Assembly: GCF_013415125.1 (NCBI RefSeq) | Contig: NZ_JACCDE010000002.1 | Location: 186,001-250,000, forward strand | Direction of reading: 5' to 3' | Source: Vreelandella glaciei | GTDB lineage: Bacteria; Pseudomonadota; Gammaproteobacteria; Pseudomonadales; Halomonadaceae | DNA: 64,000 bases | Shown: positions 1 through 8,361 of the stretch, in pieces | How the letters are laid out: each line of letters begins with the position of its first letter | Numbering within the stretch: position 1 is the stretch's first letter | Notes under the pieces: model-generated | Database searches by the model: none | Told to the model about the DNA's origin: nothing | Seen by the model: the letters and a program-made list of their open reading frames with translations, nothing else | Program-made: the position numbers and the translations under genes

Positions 1-2
1 CG

Positions 3-950
3 TTATTAGTGACTCTTTTCCCAGGGCTGTCACTTAATGAAGCGATAGGTGCTTACTTGACGGCAGCAATGATCATTTTCGTGATCGGTGTTACTGGCTC
101 TTTTGACCGAATTATCCGGATGATCCCCCCTGGTATCGCCAGCGCGATGATGGCAGGCATCCTGTTCCAATTTGGTGTAGGCGTTTTCGTCTCATTGGAA
201 AGCGTACCGGCGTTGGCGATTGGTATGATTATCGCTTATTTACTATTTAAGCGACTTACGCCTCGCTACAGCTTAGTGCTGCTTTTGATTGCCGGGGTTA
301 CTTTGGCAGTTTTGTTAGAAGGCGCAAGCCTGGAAGGTGTTTCCGTTCAGTTTGCGGATCCACAGTTTATCCGCCCCGAGTGGACGTGGAACGCTACCTT
401 GAGCCTGGCTATTCCGCTGGTTTTGGTCAGTCTGACGGGGCAATTCTTGCCCGGTATGGCCATTTTGCGTACCTCAGGTTACTCCACCCCGGCCAAACCA
501 ATCGTAATTGTGGCCAGTTTAACGTCATTCTTTACCGCTTTTTTCGGCGGTATTACGACGGTTATCGCTGCGATTACGGCAGCCATCTGCACCAGCAAGG
601 AAGCGCACGAAGACCCTGATAAGCGCTATGTTGCGGGGGTGGCAAACGGCGTTTTCTATCTAATTGGTGGCATCTTTGCTGGCACTATTGTGGCGCTATT
701 TACCTCATTGCCGGGGGAATTTGTGGCCGTACTGGCGGGCCTTGCGCTGATTGGCGCCATCAGTAGTAATATCAGCGCGTTTGCTGCCGAAAAGAGTCAC
801 TTGGAAGCCTCTGTCATTACCTTCATTGCCACGGCATCTGGCATTAGCTTTTTAGGGCTAGGCTCTGCCTTTTGGGGAGTCGTTGTTGGGGCGCTTGCCT
901 ACAACCTGCTGCATCGACGTTTTAACTCGCTTAACCATAAAACCCAATAA
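3..950 (+). CDS. benE: BenE-type benzoate/H+ symporter (5' end outside window)
   Basis: This is the C-terminal part of a polytopic inner-membrane protein of the BenE family, which imports benzoate with protons. About ten hydrophobic segments are visible. The frame stays open to the left edge; a GTG at 9 is available, but family members are about 390 residues and only about 315 are present, so the gene probably begins upstream. It is followed after 37 bp by a universal stress protein gene, and a BenM/CatM-like regulator lies just beyond on the other strand, which fits aromatic acid uptake. The benzoate substrate is inferred from the family and these neighbours and has not been shown. Confidence 0.8.
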   Translation, partial: LLVTLFPGLSLNEAIGAYLTAAMIIFVIGVTGSFDRIIRMIPPGIASAMMAGILFQFGVGVFVSLESVPALAIGMIIAYLLFKRLTPRYSLVLLLIAGVTLAVLLEGASLEGVSVQFADPQFIRPEWTWNATLSLAIPLVLVSLTGQFLPGMAILRTSGYSTPAKPIVIVASLTSFFTAFFGGITTVIAAITAAICTSKEAHEDPDKRYVAGVANGVFYLIGGIFAGTIVALFTSLPGEFVAVLAGLALIGAISSNISAFAAEKSHLEASVITFIATASGISFLGLGSAFWGVVVGALAYNLLHRRFNSLNHKTQ

Positions 951-987
951 CAGTAGACACTACTTAAGCGGTAGCTGGAGTGTAACC

Positions 988-1788
988 ATGGAAAAGATCG
1001 TTGTGGCAATTGATGACAGTGAAGGCGCTTTGCATGCACTAGAGTTTGGCCAAAAGTTTGCAAACCAACTAGGCATGGATGTAAGCGCTATCTCAGTGGT
1101 GCCAGCGCAGGATGAGATAGCCGCCAGGCGGGTTAAACTGCAGGAGCGCCTATCGAAGCATCATTGCGAAACAGTACACATTGATGTCGTTTCCCATGAT
1201 AGCGCTAAGGAATACCTCGGTGAGCTTGCCAGCCGTGAAGATACCGGGCTATGCATGATGGCGCATGGGCGCCGCCCGGTGCCCGAAATGCTGATAGGCA
1301 GTGTAACTGCCGGTGTTGTACGTCGAGCCCATCGACCGGTTTACCTGTGTGGCCCACGCTATGACAGCCGTGCTCACCACCGCGTTGAAGTGTTAGCCGT
1401 TTGCGTCGATGGCTCTAAGCTATCCGAGCAAATCTTGCCCTATGCTTCTGCCTTAGTGAAGCGCTTGGGGGCTCGGTTACAGCTGCTGCAAGTAATGGAT
1501 GCTGCCGCTAGAAAACCAACGACGTTAGGTCATACCGATGTCATGGAGTCAGCCTACTTGACCGCTTTGGCACGCCGTGTCGAGAGTGAGCAAGCGCTTG
1601 AGGTTGACTGGGAGGTGCTGCATGGCGACCCCGCGGATTCTATCGTCAGCTACTTAGCGGGTAGCCATAATACCATGCTTGCCATGACAACCCATGGGCA
1701 TAGTGGTCTTTCGCAAGTAGTGGCCGGCAGCGTTAGCCATGAAGTGCTGCACGAAACGTCCTGTCCAGTGGCCGTACTGCGTCCATAA
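988..1788 (+). CDS. Tandem-domain universal stress protein (UspA family)
   Basis: The 266-residue cytoplasmic protein contains two Usp folds. The first starts at KIVVAIDDSEGA (residues 3-14); the second starts around residue 137 with VLAVCVDGSKLSEQ. The second ends with the ATP-binding signature GHSGLSQVVAGSVSHEVL and a terminal CPVAVLRP strand. The ATG at 988 was chosen because a GGAG lies just upstream and the Usp fold begins immediately; the open frame itself runs further 5' into benE. It lies 37 bp behind benE, so the two are probably co-transcribed, a transporter-Usp pairing also seen in teaABCD. The physiological role is not evident from sequence. Confidence 0.88.
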   Translation: MEKIVVAIDDSEGALHALEFGQKFANQLGMDVSAISVVPAQDEIAARRVKLQERLSKHHCETVHIDVVSHDSAKEYLGELASREDTGLCMMAHGRRPVPEMLIGSVTAGVVRRAHRPVYLCGPRYDSRAHHRVEVLAVCVDGSKLSEQILPYASALVKRLGARLQLLQVMDAAARKPTTLGHTDVMESAYLTALARRVESEQALEVDWEVLHGDPADSIVSYLAGSHNTMLAMTTHGHSGLSQVVAGSVSHEVLHETSCPVAVLRP

Positions 1789-1797
1789 AGGAGGGGG

Positions 1798-2700
1798 TTA
1801 TGGGTAACGACCGGAGCGGCGGTTTTCCACGAGTACATTTAAAATAGTATTGGCTTCCTGCATAAGGGGAGAGGGTTTTTCGCCGCGCCGACGGCTGCAA
1901 ATGACGGGTGAGGTAATGGTTTTGTCTGCCAGTGCTACGTAAGTGATGCCGTCTCGCTGGACACGTTTTACCTGTTCTGGAACCAGTGTAATGCCAATGC
2001 CTGAGGCGACGAGGCTAAGCGCCGTCTGAACCTCGTTGGCCTCCTGTACCACCTCAACCTTTAAACCTTGGCGGCGGAAAATGCCTAGTACCATGTCTGC
2101 CAAGCTAGGGCGTGGTTTTGCGGGAAAGAGGATTAGTGGATAGCGAGCCAGTTCTTCGCAGGTAGGGGTGGTGCCTTCTAATGGATGACCGCTTGATAGG
2201 GCGGCAATAAATGGCTCATCGAAGAGAATTTCCTGCTCGACATCCGGGTCGTCAATGCGAAGACGCCCAAATCCCATATCAATGCGACCAGCTTTGAGCG
2301 CCTGAATTTGTTGTACGGTGGTAAGCTCTGCCAATGAGAGCTCAACATTATCCATATGGCGCAAATCACGCACGAGCATAGGGAGTTGTCCGTAAAATAC
2401 GGAGGGTACAAAGCCAATGCCAAATAGTGCACGTTTGCTACGTGCCATGTGTCGAGTGGCGTCGATGGTGACTTCTACTTTCTCTAAAATTTGTAAGGCG
2501 TGTTGCTGAAAGAAAACCCCCGGCGGGGTCAGGCGTAAGCCTCTTGAGCTGCGTTCAAACAATTCGGCGCCTACTTCTTGTTCTAACTGCTTAATTTGTC
2601 GTGAAAGAGGCGGCTGTGACATATGCAAGCGTTCAGCAGCACAAGTGAAATTAAGCTCTTCGGCTACAACACAAAAGTACCTCAGGTGGCGTAGTTCCAT
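1798..2700 (-). CDS. LysR-type regulator, BenM/CatM/CatR-like
   Basis: This 300-residue LysR-type regulator has an N-terminal winged helix-turn-helix (residues 1-60; MELRHLRYFCVVAEELNFT start, SQPPLSRQIKQLEQ recognition helix) and a C-terminal effector-binding domain. The N-terminus resembles BenM/CatM, which respond to benzoate or cis,cis-muconate in aromatic degradation. It converges on the benE-usp pair with 9 bp between stop codons, so it probably controls that pair, although the benE promoter is outside the window. An ATAC-N7-GTAT motif overlaps its own ribosome-binding site, suggesting autorepression. The effector is inferred from similarity. Confidence 0.88.
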   Translation of the reverse strand: MELRHLRYFCVVAEELNFTCAAERLHMSQPPLSRQIKQLEQEVGAELFERSSRGLRLTPPGVFFQQHALQILEKVEVTIDATRHMARSKRALFGIGFVPSVFYGQLPMLVRDLRHMDNVELSLAELTTVQQIQALKAGRIDMGFGRLRIDDPDVEQEILFDEPFIAALSSGHPLEGTTPTCEELARYPLILFPAKPRPSLADMVLGIFRRQGLKVEVVQEANEVQTALSLVASGIGITLVPEQVKRVQRDGITYVALADKTITSPVICSRRRGEKPSPLMQEANTILNVLVENRRSGRYP

Positions 2701-2701
2701 G

Positions 2702-2716
2702 ATACCTCCAAGGTAT
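2702..2716. promoter_or_regulatory. LysR-type operator ATAC-N7-GTAT
   Basis: The sequence ATACCTCCAAGGTAT is a perfect dyad with half-sites ATAC and GTAT separated by 7 bp. This is the consensus binding motif of CatM/BenM-class LysR regulators. It begins 2 bp upstream of the regulator's start codon and includes its GGAGG ribosome-binding site on the minus strand. Binding here would block expression of the regulator itself. It could also affect the divergent usp gene at 2909, but that start is about 190 bp away. Confidence 0.6.
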
Positions 2717-2908
2717 GAGCGGCTACTTAAACAATATTGGCTTTGTCATTCGCTTGTTAGCATGCTGGCGATGCTTTTCACGTATTGAGGCAACTTAAAA
2801 ACCAGCCTAACCAAGCGCCATAACGCTACCAGCATTTAAACGTTTAAAAGCGAAATATCGACTACGACTTTAGTAAAGAACGCTAGAATAAAAGGAGGTA
2901 GGCCTGCC

Positions 2909-3352
2909 ATGTATGCGCGTATTTTAGTTCCTGTCGACGGCTCTGAGAGCGCTAAACAAGCTTTGAAAGTAGCTTGCAAGCTGCTGGATAGAGAAGGCTC
3001 CATGCTCTACTTACTACATGTACCTGAAACGCTTACCTATGCGACCACACTGGTATGGGGCATTGGTGCGATTGATGCTGGTACTACGCTTGCTGAACGC
3101 GAGAAGTTGGGTGAACAGCTATTGGCCCAGGCGGTGAGCTCCGCGCAGGCAGAGGGCGCTAAGCACATTGAAGAGTTGCTGACGGAAGGTGACCCAGCCC
3201 GCGCCATTATAGAGGCCGCCAATGCCAATAATGTCGATGCCACTGTGATGGGCAGCCGGGGACTAAGCGACTTGGCTGGTGTGGTGATTGGCAGTGTATC
3301 GCACAAAGTGAGCCATTCAGCCAAGTGTCCTGTGATTACGGTGAGCCAATAA
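2909..3352 (+). CDS. Universal stress protein (single Usp domain)
   Basis: The 147-residue protein starts [18 protein letters not shown] and carries the nucleotide-binding signature GSRGLSDLAGVVIGSVSHKV followed by CPVITV, typical of ATP-binding Usp proteins of the TeaD/MJ0577 type. A strong AAAGGAGG lies about 10 bp before the ATG. It stands alone, divergent from the LysR gene, with about 200 bp of upstream DNA that should hold both promoters. It is distinct from the Usp at 988 and the TeaD at 33184. No partner is evident. Confidence 0.9.
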   Translation: MYARILVPVDGSESAKQALKVACKLLDREGSMLYLLHVPETLTYATTLVWGIGAIDAGTTLAEREKLGEQLLAQAVSSAQAEGAKHIEELLTEGDPARAIIEAANANNVDATVMGSRGLSDLAGVVIGSVSHKVSHSAKCPVITVSQ

Positions 3353-3503
3353 AAAGCAGCGGCGATATCTGCCCGCACCTCTCCCGATACAGTTTTCAAT
3401 CTGCAGAAATTTACTTGTCGCCTAACACAGCCTAGCCCATGTTTTTAGCAAGACGCTATAACTCAGGGTATTGGCTAAAAACGAAACGTTAGGACGTTTG
3501 AAA

Positions 3504-3680
3504 ATGACAAAATTTTTCCAGGAATTTCGAGAGTTCGCGGTAAAAGGCAACGTCGTCGATATGGCGGTGGGGATCATTGTCGGCGGGGCGTTTACGCTGA
3601 TTGTGCAGAGCCTGGTGGCGGATGTGATGAACCCGCTGATTGGCTTGTTGGTGGGCGGTGTGGGTTTTTCCAAACCTTAG
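3504..3680 (+). pseudogene. mscL: mscL remnant (first transmembrane half only)
   Basis: The 58-residue frame matches the start of the large-conductance mechanosensitive channel: [20 protein letters not shown] followed by the rest of TM1 and the [15 protein letters not shown] turn. Normal MscL is about 136 residues; here the protein stops after GFSKP, so the periplasmic loop, TM2 and cytoplasmic helix are missing. The stop codon is followed after 5 bp by the hem operon terminator, so the 3' half has been deleted rather than frameshifted. A functional channel cannot be made from this frame. MscL matters for osmotic downshock, so its loss in an apparent halophile is notable; another copy may exist elsewhere. 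Confidence 0.85.
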
Positions 3681-3685
3681 CCACT

Positions 3686-3710
3686 AAAAAGGGCGCCTAT
3701 GAAGGCGCCC
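3686..3710 (-). terminator. Rho-independent terminator of the hem operon
   Basis: GGGCGCC and GGCGCCC form a perfect 7-bp stem with a 6-nt loop. On the minus strand the stem is followed by five T residues. It sits 25 bp after the hemY stop codon and directly abuts the truncated mscL frame on the other strand. Confidence 0.85.
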
Positions 3711-3734
3711 TTGAGCGGTATAGCAGAAGCGCCG

Positions 3735-5012
3735 CTACGCGCTTTTTTTAATGGTTTTGCTCTCTTTTTGCTTACTGTCGGGCTTTTTGCTGTCGTTAGC
3801 ATCGCTGGGTTGCGGCAGCGATGGCAGCGATTTGGCCAACATCTCAACACTGTGGCGGTAGTAGAGCTGACTCTTGTTATGCTCGCCCAGGCTTGCATAG
3901 AGGCGCGCAAGCTCAGCGCAGACTTCTCCATTGGGGCGCTGACGCTGGCTGGCTTCAAAGTACTCGAGTGCTTTCTGCCATTGGCCGATACGCAGCGAGA
4001 GGCGACCACAAGCGAGCAGCAGCTCTGGGTCGTTGGGGCGTTCCTGCAGCCACTTCTCGGCTTTAGCAAGTTGGCGTGCCGCATCTACGTTTAGCAGGCC
4101 GTAGCGTTTCACCAGCCGCGCGTCCCAGTGGTGATCCAGCGAATGGTTGAGCAAGCGCTCGGCAATTGGCTCTTCGTTGGCTTGAATCAGCGCTTCGCTG
4201 TATAGCACGATCAGCTCGGTGTTGCCGCGCAGGTAGTCGGGCATGTCGGCCCAAAGGCCACGCACCCGCTCAATGTTGGTGGGGTTTTGCGCTTCAAACA
4301 CGATAAGTTCGCGATAGGCTTTAAACTCAAGCTGTTCACGCTCTTGCTGGGTAATGAGCTTCTGCGCCGCCAAGCGTGGAATCAAACGCCTTAAGCCTTC
4401 CCAATCGTTGACGCTTAAGTGCACCTGCTTGAGAAGCTTGAGCACCTGCGGGTGGTTGGAGAGCTTCTTATCCAGGCGATTTAGAATCGCCAGCGCTTCT
4501 TCGGGCTGCTGACGCTCAATCATCATTTGCGCTTGCATCAGGCCAACGGCGGTATCGGCACCGTCGGTGGTTAGCTGTGCCTGATTCAGGTGCTCCTGGG
4601 ATTTCACGTGGTGGCCCTGGTAATGGGCCGCCAGCGCTGCGGATAGGTAGTTGACCAGCGGTGTGCTGGAGTCATCGGCGGCATTAACCAGGGTTTTTTC
4701 GGCCTTTTTCCAGCGCCCTTCGGTCAGTGCTACCAGACCACGCACAGTGCGCTGCATGGCGCGACGGTTACGGGCGCGGCTGTTCCAGCTACGAAAACGC
4801 CCCATGGGGCGAATAATACCGCTGAGCAAACGCAGCACGAAGTGTAGGACGATAAAGGCGGCAAACAGCAGTACCAGACCAAACCAAAACGATGTCTGGA
4901 TGGAGGAGTCGCCCACGCGGATCAGCCAGTAGCCGGGCACCGACATCATCAGATGCCCGAACAGGGCCCCGACGGCGAGGCCTGCGACAATGAGGAGAAC
5001 AAGCTTTCTCAT
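3735..5012 (-). CDS. hemY: HemY, heme-biosynthesis-associated TPR membrane protein
   Basis: This 425-residue inner-membrane protein has two N-terminal hydrophobic segments (about residues 4-22 and 41-62), the conserved HemY_N region, and then a long TPR-like helical region reaching toward residue 400. The C-terminal tail is Lys/Ser/Asp rich. The family is encoded with hemCDX in gammaproteobacteria; its exact function is unsettled, but it is thought to organise or regulate late steps of protoporphyrin synthesis. It should not be confused with the unrelated Bacillus protoporphyrinogen oxidase also called HemY. Its ATG overlaps the hemX stop by 4 bp, so translation is probably coupled. Confidence 0.88.
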   Translation of the reverse strand: MRKLVLLIVAGLAVGALFGHLMMSVPGYWLIRVGDSSIQTSFWFGLVLLFAAFIVLHFVLRLLSGIIRPMGRFRSWNSRARNRRAMQRTVRGLVALTEGRWKKAEKTLVNAADDSSTPLVNYLSAALAAHYQGHHVKSQEHLNQAQLTTDGADTAVGLMQAQMMIERQQPEEALAILNRLDKKLSNHPQVLKLLKQVHLSVNDWEGLRRLIPRLAAQKLITQQEREQLEFKAYRELIVFEAQNPTNIERVRGLWADMPDYLRGNTELIVLYSEALIQANEEPIAERLLNHSLDHHWDARLVKRYGLLNVDAARQLAKAEKWLQERPNDPELLLACGRLSLRIGQWQKALEYFEASQRQRPNGEVCAELARLYASLGEHNKSQLYYRHSVEMLAKSLPSLPQPSDANDSKKPDSKQKESKTIKKSA

Positions 5013-6493
5013 GAATCACCTCCGCTTTGGCCACGCGTCTCATAGCGGTTGTCGATAAAGCGTGCAAGTTCCTGCTGTGAAGCGCTGATGTCGGGCAGCT
5101 CGGGTTTTACCTCGGCTTCCTTGAGCTCTTGAAGGCGCGCAATAACGCTTTGGGTCTCTTCGCGAGTGGTGTCGTAGTAGTCGTTCAGCAGTTGCAGCGC
5201 TTTGTCGATACTCGCGTCATAAAGCTCTTTCTCTTCGTTGAGCAGGGCCAGCTGTGTCTGCTCCAGCACTAAGCGCAGGCTTTGGCGCAGGTAAGACTCT
5301 TGCTCCGGAGTAATCAGCGCTTCCAGCGCTTCATCGTGATGGCGAACCACCACCAGGTCTTTAAGCTCTTCACCGAAGCGCGCCAGCTGGCGCTGGAAAG
5401 TGCCGGTCGGCGGCTGTTCGATGCTGGAGGTTACCGCTTGCTCCTCAATTTCTTGAGAGAGTCGCAGAGAGGAGATACGTTCCTGCTGGGCATTGAGCGC
5501 TAGGTAGAGGCCGGTACGGTCAACCTGGGGCACGGCGTCCAGCGCGGCTAGCTCATTGGCAATGGCTTCGCGTACGGGCGTCAACGCTGGGTTATCAGCA
5601 TCAACTAGGCGCGCATCGGCGGTACGCAGCAGTGCGGCCGCGCCGTCAACGTCGCCTTCCAGTTGCAAGCGCTGATTGGCCAGGCGTAGCAGGTAGGCAG
5701 CTTCGGCATGCAGCCACTCGCGCTCGTCGGTATCCTGCTCCTGAGAGAGCTGATCCAGCACTTGGCCTAGGGTCTCATCAACGTCGCTGCGGTAGCTGTC
5801 AAATTCATCACGCAGGTCGCCCAGAGTGCTCTGCAACGCTTCATCGCGCTCGGCTTCGCCGCTATCCAGGCGTGATTCAAGGTCGCTAACCGCCTGCTGT
5901 GAGGCGCTACCTTCAGCCTGTTGCGCCAGTTCGTCGAGGCGCTGCTGCTGATTATCCAGGCGTTGCCAACCTTGCCAAGCGACGAACGCTAGGGCAATCG
6001 CCAGAATAATCACCAGGGCAATTGCCAGGCCGCCACTTTTACCACCACCGCCGCTCTGGCCGCTACCGCTACCGCTGCCTTTGTGGCCGGTGGGCGGCGA
6101 GGTGCCCGCCGATGACTTGTCGCTGGTCGGCTTTGACGAGCCGGCGCTTGAAGATGGCGAACTAGAGGTCGACCCACTTGAGGAGGAAGAGCCTGGCTGA
6201 GCGGCACTCGGTGACGATGAGCCTGTGCTGCTGGGCGTCGAGGTATCTGCCGGTTTTGCCGCGCTGCTAGCAGCGGTTGAACTCGCAGTGGACGAGCCCT
6301 TTCCACGCCGCCGCGACCGACTATTTTTAGCACCACTCTGAGCAGGTGTTGTAGAGCTCGGCGGTGTGTTCGGCGTGCTGGGCTCAGTCGCGTCGGTCGT
6401 GGAAGCTGCTTTGTCGGTCGTTTTAGGGACGCCTTGAGAGGCATCGGAGGACGTCGGTTGTACATCGTCCTGATCGTTTACTTGTTTGCTCAT
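5009..6493 (-). CDS. hemX: HemX, membrane-anchored protein with Ser/Thr/Pro-rich N-terminus
   Basis: The 494-residue protein belongs to the HemX family (old name: putative uroporphyrinogen-III C-methyltransferase, although it lacks methyltransferase motifs). The first ~155 residues are low-complexity Ser/Thr/Pro/Ala/Gly with a basic SRSRRRGKG patch near residue 60. A single transmembrane helix (GGLAIALVIILAIALAFVAW) follows, then a periplasmic coiled-coil region from about residue 178 and the conserved HemX domain. The disordered N-terminus is longer than in E. coli HemX. It lies 13 bp after hemD and overlaps hemY by 4 bp. The biochemical role in heme synthesis is not established. Confidence 0.85.
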   Translation of the reverse strand: MSKQVNDQDDVQPTSSDASQGVPKTTDKAASTTDATEPSTPNTPPSSTTPAQSGAKNSRSRRRGKGSSTASSTAASSAAKPADTSTPSSTGSSSPSAAQPGSSSSSGSTSSSPSSSAGSSKPTSDKSSAGTSPPTGHKGSGSGSGQSGGGGKSGGLAIALVIILAIALAFVAWQGWQRLDNQQQRLDELAQQAEGSASQQAVSDLESRLDSGEAERDEALQSTLGDLRDEFDSYRSDVDETLGQVLDQLSQEQDTDEREWLHAEAAYLLRLANQRLQLEGDVDGAAALLRTADARLVDADNPALTPVREAIANELAALDAVPQVDRTGLYLALNAQQERISSLRLSQEIEEQAVTSSIEQPPTGTFQRQLARFGEELKDLVVVRHHDEALEALITPEQESYLRQSLRLVLEQTQLALLNEEKELYDASIDKALQLLNDYYDTTREETQSVIARLQELKEAEVKPELPDISASQQELARFIDNRYETRGQSGGDS

Positions 6494-6506
6494 GTGTCGC
6501 TAGCCC

Positions 6507-7286
6507 TTAGTAAGTTCCTTGATCGACATCGGCACCCTGTGGGTCGCAGGTCTCCAACGCCGCTATCAACGCAGCTGGCGTAGCTCCGGACGCCACCTTA
6601 AGGTCACAAAAACCCAGTATGCCAGCCAGTGTAGCCAAACGGCGACTGGAAACGATTAGCGGTTGGTTCAAGGCCGCCTGATTGCACCATTTTGCCAGAT
6701 GTTCCAGCAGTTCGCTGCTGGTGACGATCAACGCCCGGTAATTACCTGAAGAAAGACGCGTTTGTAGCGTGGGGGCAAGGGGTTGAAACCTGCGTCGATA
6801 CACCGCAGCTCGTGTTACCAGTGCCCCCCGTTCGGCAAGCGTTTCAGCGAGCAGCGGGCGGCCACCTTCACCCGCCACCAGTAGAATACGCTGGTGCGCT
6901 AACTGCTGTAACGAGGCAAGCGCCAGCAGTGCTTCGCTGGTATCTTCGCCGGCACTCAGATCAGGCACATGCACGCGGACACCCAACTGATCATAAAGCG
7001 TCGCTGCTGTGGCGCTGCCAACGCTGTAGTAGTCAATGCCAATAGGCAACTGCGGCCAGAAGCGATCCAGCGCTTCACTTAAGCAAGTGGCCGCAAAGGG
7101 ACTGATGACTATTATCTTATGGTACTGATCAATATCCAGCCAGATACGCCGCATTTCAGGGGTTTCTGGTAAGGCTTCGAGTTGCATCACATTGAGTGAT
7201 TCAACGTTCTCGCCTCGCTCGCGCAGAGCAGCGGCCAACGCTTCACCGCGCTCGCCGGGGCGGCAGATCAGTACCGGTTGGCTCAT
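6507..7286 (-). CDS. hemD: Uroporphyrinogen-III synthase
   Basis: This 259-residue cytoplasmic enzyme cyclises hydroxymethylbilane to uroporphyrinogen III with inversion of ring D, the step after HemC. The family is poorly conserved; recognisable parts are the start [20 protein letters not shown], the [10 protein letters not shown] segment, [14 protein letters not shown], and the C-terminal [13 protein letters not shown]. Length is normal. The ATG overlaps the hemC stop in an ATGA, so it is translationally coupled to hemC, and hemX follows after 13 bp. Assignment rests equally on sequence and operon position. Confidence 0.9.
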   Translation of the reverse strand: MSQPVLICRPGERGEALAAALRERGENVESLNVMQLEALPETPEMRRIWLDIDQYHKIIVISPFAATCLSEALDRFWPQLPIGIDYYSVGSATAATLYDQLGVRVHVPDLSAGEDTSEALLALASLQQLAHQRILLVAGEGGRPLLAETLAERGALVTRAAVYRRRFQPLAPTLQTRLSSGNYRALIVTSSELLEHLAKWCNQAALNQPLIVSSRRLATLAGILGFCDLKVASGATPAALIAALETCDPQGADVDQGTY

Positions 7287-8227
7287 ATGGCGCGGCCGTA
7301 AACCTCAGCCAGAATATCGCCAGCGCCCTGGTCGAGCAGCTCTTCGGCAATGCGAATGCCCAGCGCTTCCGGTTCATGCATCGAGCCGCGGCCTTCAGCG
7401 CGCAGCACTTCGGTGCCCTCTGGGTTGCCCACTAAGCCACGTAGCCACAGGGTTTCATTGTCAATATCCAGCACCGCGTGGCCCGCAATGGGTACTTGGC
7501 AGCCGCCCTCTAAGCGCGTGTTCATGGCCCGTTCGGCGCGTACGCGGGTCGCGGTATCCGCGTCATCAAGCGGGGCTAGCAAGGCAATCAGCTCGGGATC
7601 ATGCAGGCGGCACTCAATGCCTAGGGCACCTTGGCCGCAGGCGGGCAGGCACACTTCCGGCGGTAGTGCCTGGGCAATCCGCTCATCCAAGCCCAACCGC
7701 TTGAGGCCGGAGGTCGCCAGAATGATGGCGTCAAATTCGCCCGCGTCTAATTTACCCAGCCGAGTTTGCACGTTGCCGCGCAGATTAAGAATTTGCAGGT
7801 CGGGGCGAGCTTCACGCATCTGCAGGCCGCGGCGTAGGCTGGCGGTGCCAATACGCGCCCCTTCGGGAAGCTCATCAATGCTAGAGTAATGGTTGGATAC
7901 AAACGCATCGGTAGGGTCGGCGCCCTCTAGGATGACCGACAGGCCCAGCCCTTCGGGGAAGTGCATGGGTACATCTTTCATCGAGTGGACGGCAATATCG
8001 GCACGACCGTCCAGCATGGCGTCTTCCAGCTCTTTGACGAACAGCCCTTTACCGCCAATTTTTGAAAGCGGCGTATCGAGAATTTTGTCGCCCTTGGTAG
8101 ACAGTGCCACAAGCTCGACCTCAAGGCCGTCGTGGGCCGCCATTAAGCGGTCGCGAACGTACTCAGCCTGCCACATGGCCAGTTGGCTTTTACGTGTGGC
8201 AATGCGCAGTTTGGTGATTGATAGCAC
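7283..8227 (-). CDS. hemC: Porphobilinogen deaminase (hydroxymethylbilane synthase)
   Basis: This 314-residue enzyme polymerises four porphobilinogens into hydroxymethylbilane. It shows the family start [20 protein letters not shown], the VHSMKDVP segment with the catalytic aspartate region, [11 protein letters not shown], and the cofactor-binding cysteine in [13 protein letters not shown], which carries the dipyrromethane. The start is GTG at 8227 with GGGAGAA six bases upstream. It is the first gene of hemCDXY. Its promoter must lie in the 134 bp shared with the divergent LOV/GGDEF/EAL gene; no convincing box was picked out. Confidence 0.95.
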   Translation of the reverse strand: MLSITKLRIATRKSQLAMWQAEYVRDRLMAAHDGLEVELVALSTKGDKILDTPLSKIGGKGLFVKELEDAMLDGRADIAVHSMKDVPMHFPEGLGLSVILEGADPTDAFVSNHYSSIDELPEGARIGTASLRRGLQMREARPDLQILNLRGNVQTRLGKLDAGEFDAIILATSGLKRLGLDERIAQALPPEVCLPACGQGALGIECRLHDPELIALLAPLDDADTATRVRAERAMNTRLEGGCQVPIAGHAVLDIDNETLWLRGLVGNPEGTEVLRAEGRGSMHEPEALGIRIAEELLDQGAGDILAEVYGRAI

Positions 8228-8361
8228 GTTATTCTCCCTATACCGCAGACACGGCGAGTCAAGCTATGATAAGTGTCATCATAAAGCACCTAGCGCCACA
8301 GTAAAAATAACGGCGTTAATGTTGGCTCTGCAAAGTACCCATTAGTTCCCTAGGAAGCCTT

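Noticed and set aside
3471-3503. Upstream extension of the mscL remnant
   Set aside because: MscL homologues start at the FREFA-containing helix; the ATG at 3504 fits, and the extra residues have no counterpart.
3699-4094. 131-codon plus-strand frame across the end of hemY
   Set aside because: It lies opposite a clear hemY reading frame, starts inside the hem terminator and shows no family features; it is a shadow.
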